DNA of 64,000 nucleotides from Marinilactibacillus sp042660675 (GTDB lineage: Bacteria > Bacillota > Bacilli > Lactobacillales > Carnobacteriaceae_A), in assembly GCF_042660675.1 (NCBI RefSeq), contig NZ_JBHSUL010000034.1, positions 140,507 through 204,506 on the forward strand, in the 5' to 3' direction. The notes beneath the pieces are model-generated. The model searched no databases. It was not told the DNA's origin and saw only the letters and a list, made by a program, of their open reading frames with translations. Of this stretch, positions 62,951 to 64,000 are shown one piece after another (the first letter of the stretch is position 1; the number at the start of each line of letters is the position of its first letter). The translations under genes were made by a program, and so were the position numbers.

Positions 62951-63598
62951 TTAATCTACCACAATATCTTCTTTTATAGATTCAAATATTTTTTCTCCAA
63001 TACCCGATATATTCTTAATCTCTTCAATCGCCTTGAATCGACCATTTTCTTCCCGGTAATGGACGATTGACTGCGCTCTAGAGTCTCCAATTCCGTTGAG
63101 CTGTGTTAATTCTACTGGGTCAGCATTATTGATGTTCACTTTATTTTTTTGAATTTCATTATTTACTCCGGTGTCAACGCTTGTAAATGCTTCTTCACCG
63201 ATTGCTGGTATGTAGACCATCATCTGATCAACCAGTACAAGCGCTCTGTTGATTGTTCGATCATCCGCTGTTTCTGTTACGCCTCCTGCCTCTATAATCG
63301 CCTCTCCTAATCGTGCTCCTTCTTTCAAAGTATATACACCAGGATGAACTACTTGTCCTTTAAGCTCGATTACAAGCTCTGACGATTCTCTAATGTTTTC
63401 TTCAGCTTCATCATTAAAGGTTTCTTCTGCTGAAATACTTGTATCAGAAAATAATTCTACTAATTCTTCTTCTGCAAATGTCTCAGGTTTATTTACAGCA
63501 AACACCAAGACTAAGAAAAAACCTAGAATGATAGTAGTAAAACCTGCGATATAATATAACGGCGGCTGATTTTTTAACCAATAGATAAAATTTTCCAT
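62951..63598 (-). CDS. comEA: DNA receptor ComEA
   Basis: 215 residues. One N-terminal membrane helix (YIAGFTTIILGFFLVLVFAV, about 15-35) anchors it. An acidic linker follows, then an SLBB domain (VIELKGQVVHPGVYTLKEG), a second linker and C-terminal helix-hairpin-helix DNA-binding motifs (VNINNADPVELTQLNGIGDS). It binds double-stranded DNA outside the cell and passes it to ComEC. Start ATG behind GGAGGAGAGG. The gap upstream is only about 75 bp before the second IS begins, so its promoter region may have been altered. Confidence 0.95.
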   Translation of the reverse strand: MENFIYWLKNQPPLYYIAGFTTIILGFFLVLVFAVNKPETFAEEELVELFSDTSISAEETFNDEAEENIRESSELVIELKGQVVHPGVYTLKEGARLGEAIIEAGGVTETADDRTINRALVLVDQMMVYIPAIGEEAFTSVDTGVNNEIQKNKVNINNADPVELTQLNGIGDSRAQSIVHYREENGRFKAIEEIKNISGIGEKIFESIKEDIVVD

Positions 63599-63684
63599 TT
63601 ATCCTCTCCTCCAGTTTGACCCTGTACTATATATACTGTTTTCCTTCTCTAAAACTAATGAACAAAAAAATGGTTCTATAATAA

Positions 63685-63720
63685 ATAACGTTGGTGAGAA
63701 TTCACCAACGTTATTTTTCT
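63685..63720 (+). terminator. Terminator-like hairpin in the second IS left end
   Basis: AATAACGTTGGTGA pairs perfectly with TCACCAACGTTATT over GAAT, followed by TTT. It is the counterpart of 27229-27261 with two compensating base-pair changes. Confidence 0.65.
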
Positions 63721-63737
63721 TTGCTTAAATTAGAAAA

Positions 63738-63801
63738 CAAGTGAGTTCTCCTGTAGAATAATAGTCGACCAAAACCAACATCCTTAGGAGGAACTCACTT
63801 G
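63738..63801 (+). promoter_or_regulatory. SD- and start-burying hairpin in the second IS
   Basis: CAAGTGAGTTC (63738-63748) is complementary to GAACTCACTTG (63791-63801), which spans the end of AGGAGG to the TTG start. It matches the arrangement at 27275-27336 with several compensating changes. Confidence 0.65.
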
Positions 63802-64000
63802 CCTACTTCAAATGATATGCAAAAAGTACTAGATATTCAAGATAAAAATATAATCTTTAAAGATAATTGTGTTTCTTATGGTTTACATAAACAGATAAAT
63901 GTAAATTTATAGATTGTACACTGACCTATATTCCTACGGAATGCAAGAAATGTCAGACGCCAAACAAGAACTTCACTATCTATAAAAATGGGACTCAGAC
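63799..64000 (+). pseudogene. ISL3-family transposase fragment, frameshifted
   Basis: A TTG start 8 nt after GGAGG opens a frame reading MPTSNDMQKVLDIQDKN that stops at TAG (63910-63912) after 37 residues. The next frame, from about 63912, resumes the typical zinc-finger region TLTYIPTECKKCQTPNKNFT through the window edge. A one-base shift therefore separates start from catalytic part, and this copy should be inactive, unless programmed frameshifting occurs. The rest is outside the window. Confidence 0.75.

Larger units (their letters stand above)
63673..64000 (+). mobile_element. Second ISL3-family element, left end only in window
   Basis: It begins with GGTTCTATAATA, the same end as the element at 27215, and has the same plan: terminator-like hairpin, SD-burying hairpin, TTG start of a transposase. 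The sequence is clearly diverged from the first copy, so it is a related but different IS. The right end lies outside the window. Coordinates of the left end may be off by one or two bases. Confidence 0.88.

Noticed and set aside
1..64000. CRISPR arrays, tRNA or rRNA genes, prophage, defence islands
   Set aside because: No regularly spaced repeats, cloverleaf patterns, phage genes or known defence families were seen.

Overview
The window is a low-GC, densely packed chromosomal segment of a Gram-positive bacterium of the Lactobacillales. The evidence is strong AGGAGG-type ribosome binding sites, gmk-rpoZ-coaBC-priA-fmt-rsmB-prpC-prkC-rsgA-rpe-thiN gene order, PyrR-controlled pyr genes, an Enterococcus hirae-like ntp V-ATPase operon, a ThiT transporter and ISL3-family elements. 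A V-ATPase whose rotor ring keeps all known sodium ligands suggests a salt- or alkali-tolerant member of the Carnobacteriaceae, but this placement is inference. Almost every gene lies on the minus strand. The plus-strand exceptions are rpmB, one small orphan gene, birA and two IS transposases.

Layout, left to right (minus-strand operons therefore read right to left). 1-5.9 kb: oligopeptide ABC transporter oppDFBCA, with oppA cut by the window edge. 6-11.9 kb: acpP, plsX, recG, fakA and an Asp23-family gene (lipid synthesis, fatty-acid activation, DNA repair). 12-13.4 kb: rpmB, a PilZ-domain gene and a small unknown gene. 13.5-25.7 kb: thiN, rpe, rsgA, prkC, prpC, rsmB, fmt, priA, coaBC, rpoZ and gmk (translation, cell-wall sensing kinase and phosphatase, replication restart). 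25.8-27.1 kb: a patatin-like phospholipase. 27.2-28.7 kb: a complete ISL3-family IS with a perfect 8-bp target duplication. 28.7-37.4 kb: V-type ATPase operon ntpFIKECGABD with a structured leader. 37.8-38.2 kb: an orphan gene behind a strong promoter overlapped by two LexA-like boxes. 38.3-42.5 kb: cls, thiT behind a TPP riboswitch, and the RNase J2-like gene rnjB. 42.6-46.5 kb: birA, pnp and rpsO. 46.6-56.4 kb: the pyrimidine operon pyrR-B-C-carA-carB-pyrD-F-E with two PyrR attenuators and no pyrK. 56.4-63.6 kb: uvrB, rpsT, holA, comEC, comEB and comEA. 63.7 kb to the end: the start of a second, diverged and frameshifted ISL3 copy.

Most genes are ordinary core genes. The signals most worth a second look are mainly RNA- or regulation-level. 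They are alternative hairpins in the ntp leader, covarying stem-loops in the 5' ends of both ISL3 copies (one terminator-like, one burying the transposase SD and start codon), the LexA-like boxes around the orphan-gene promoter, a probable CTG start in prpC, the missing pyrK, and long hairpins ahead of pnp and between ntpK and ntpE. I found no CRISPR array, tRNA, rRNA, prophage or obvious defence system.
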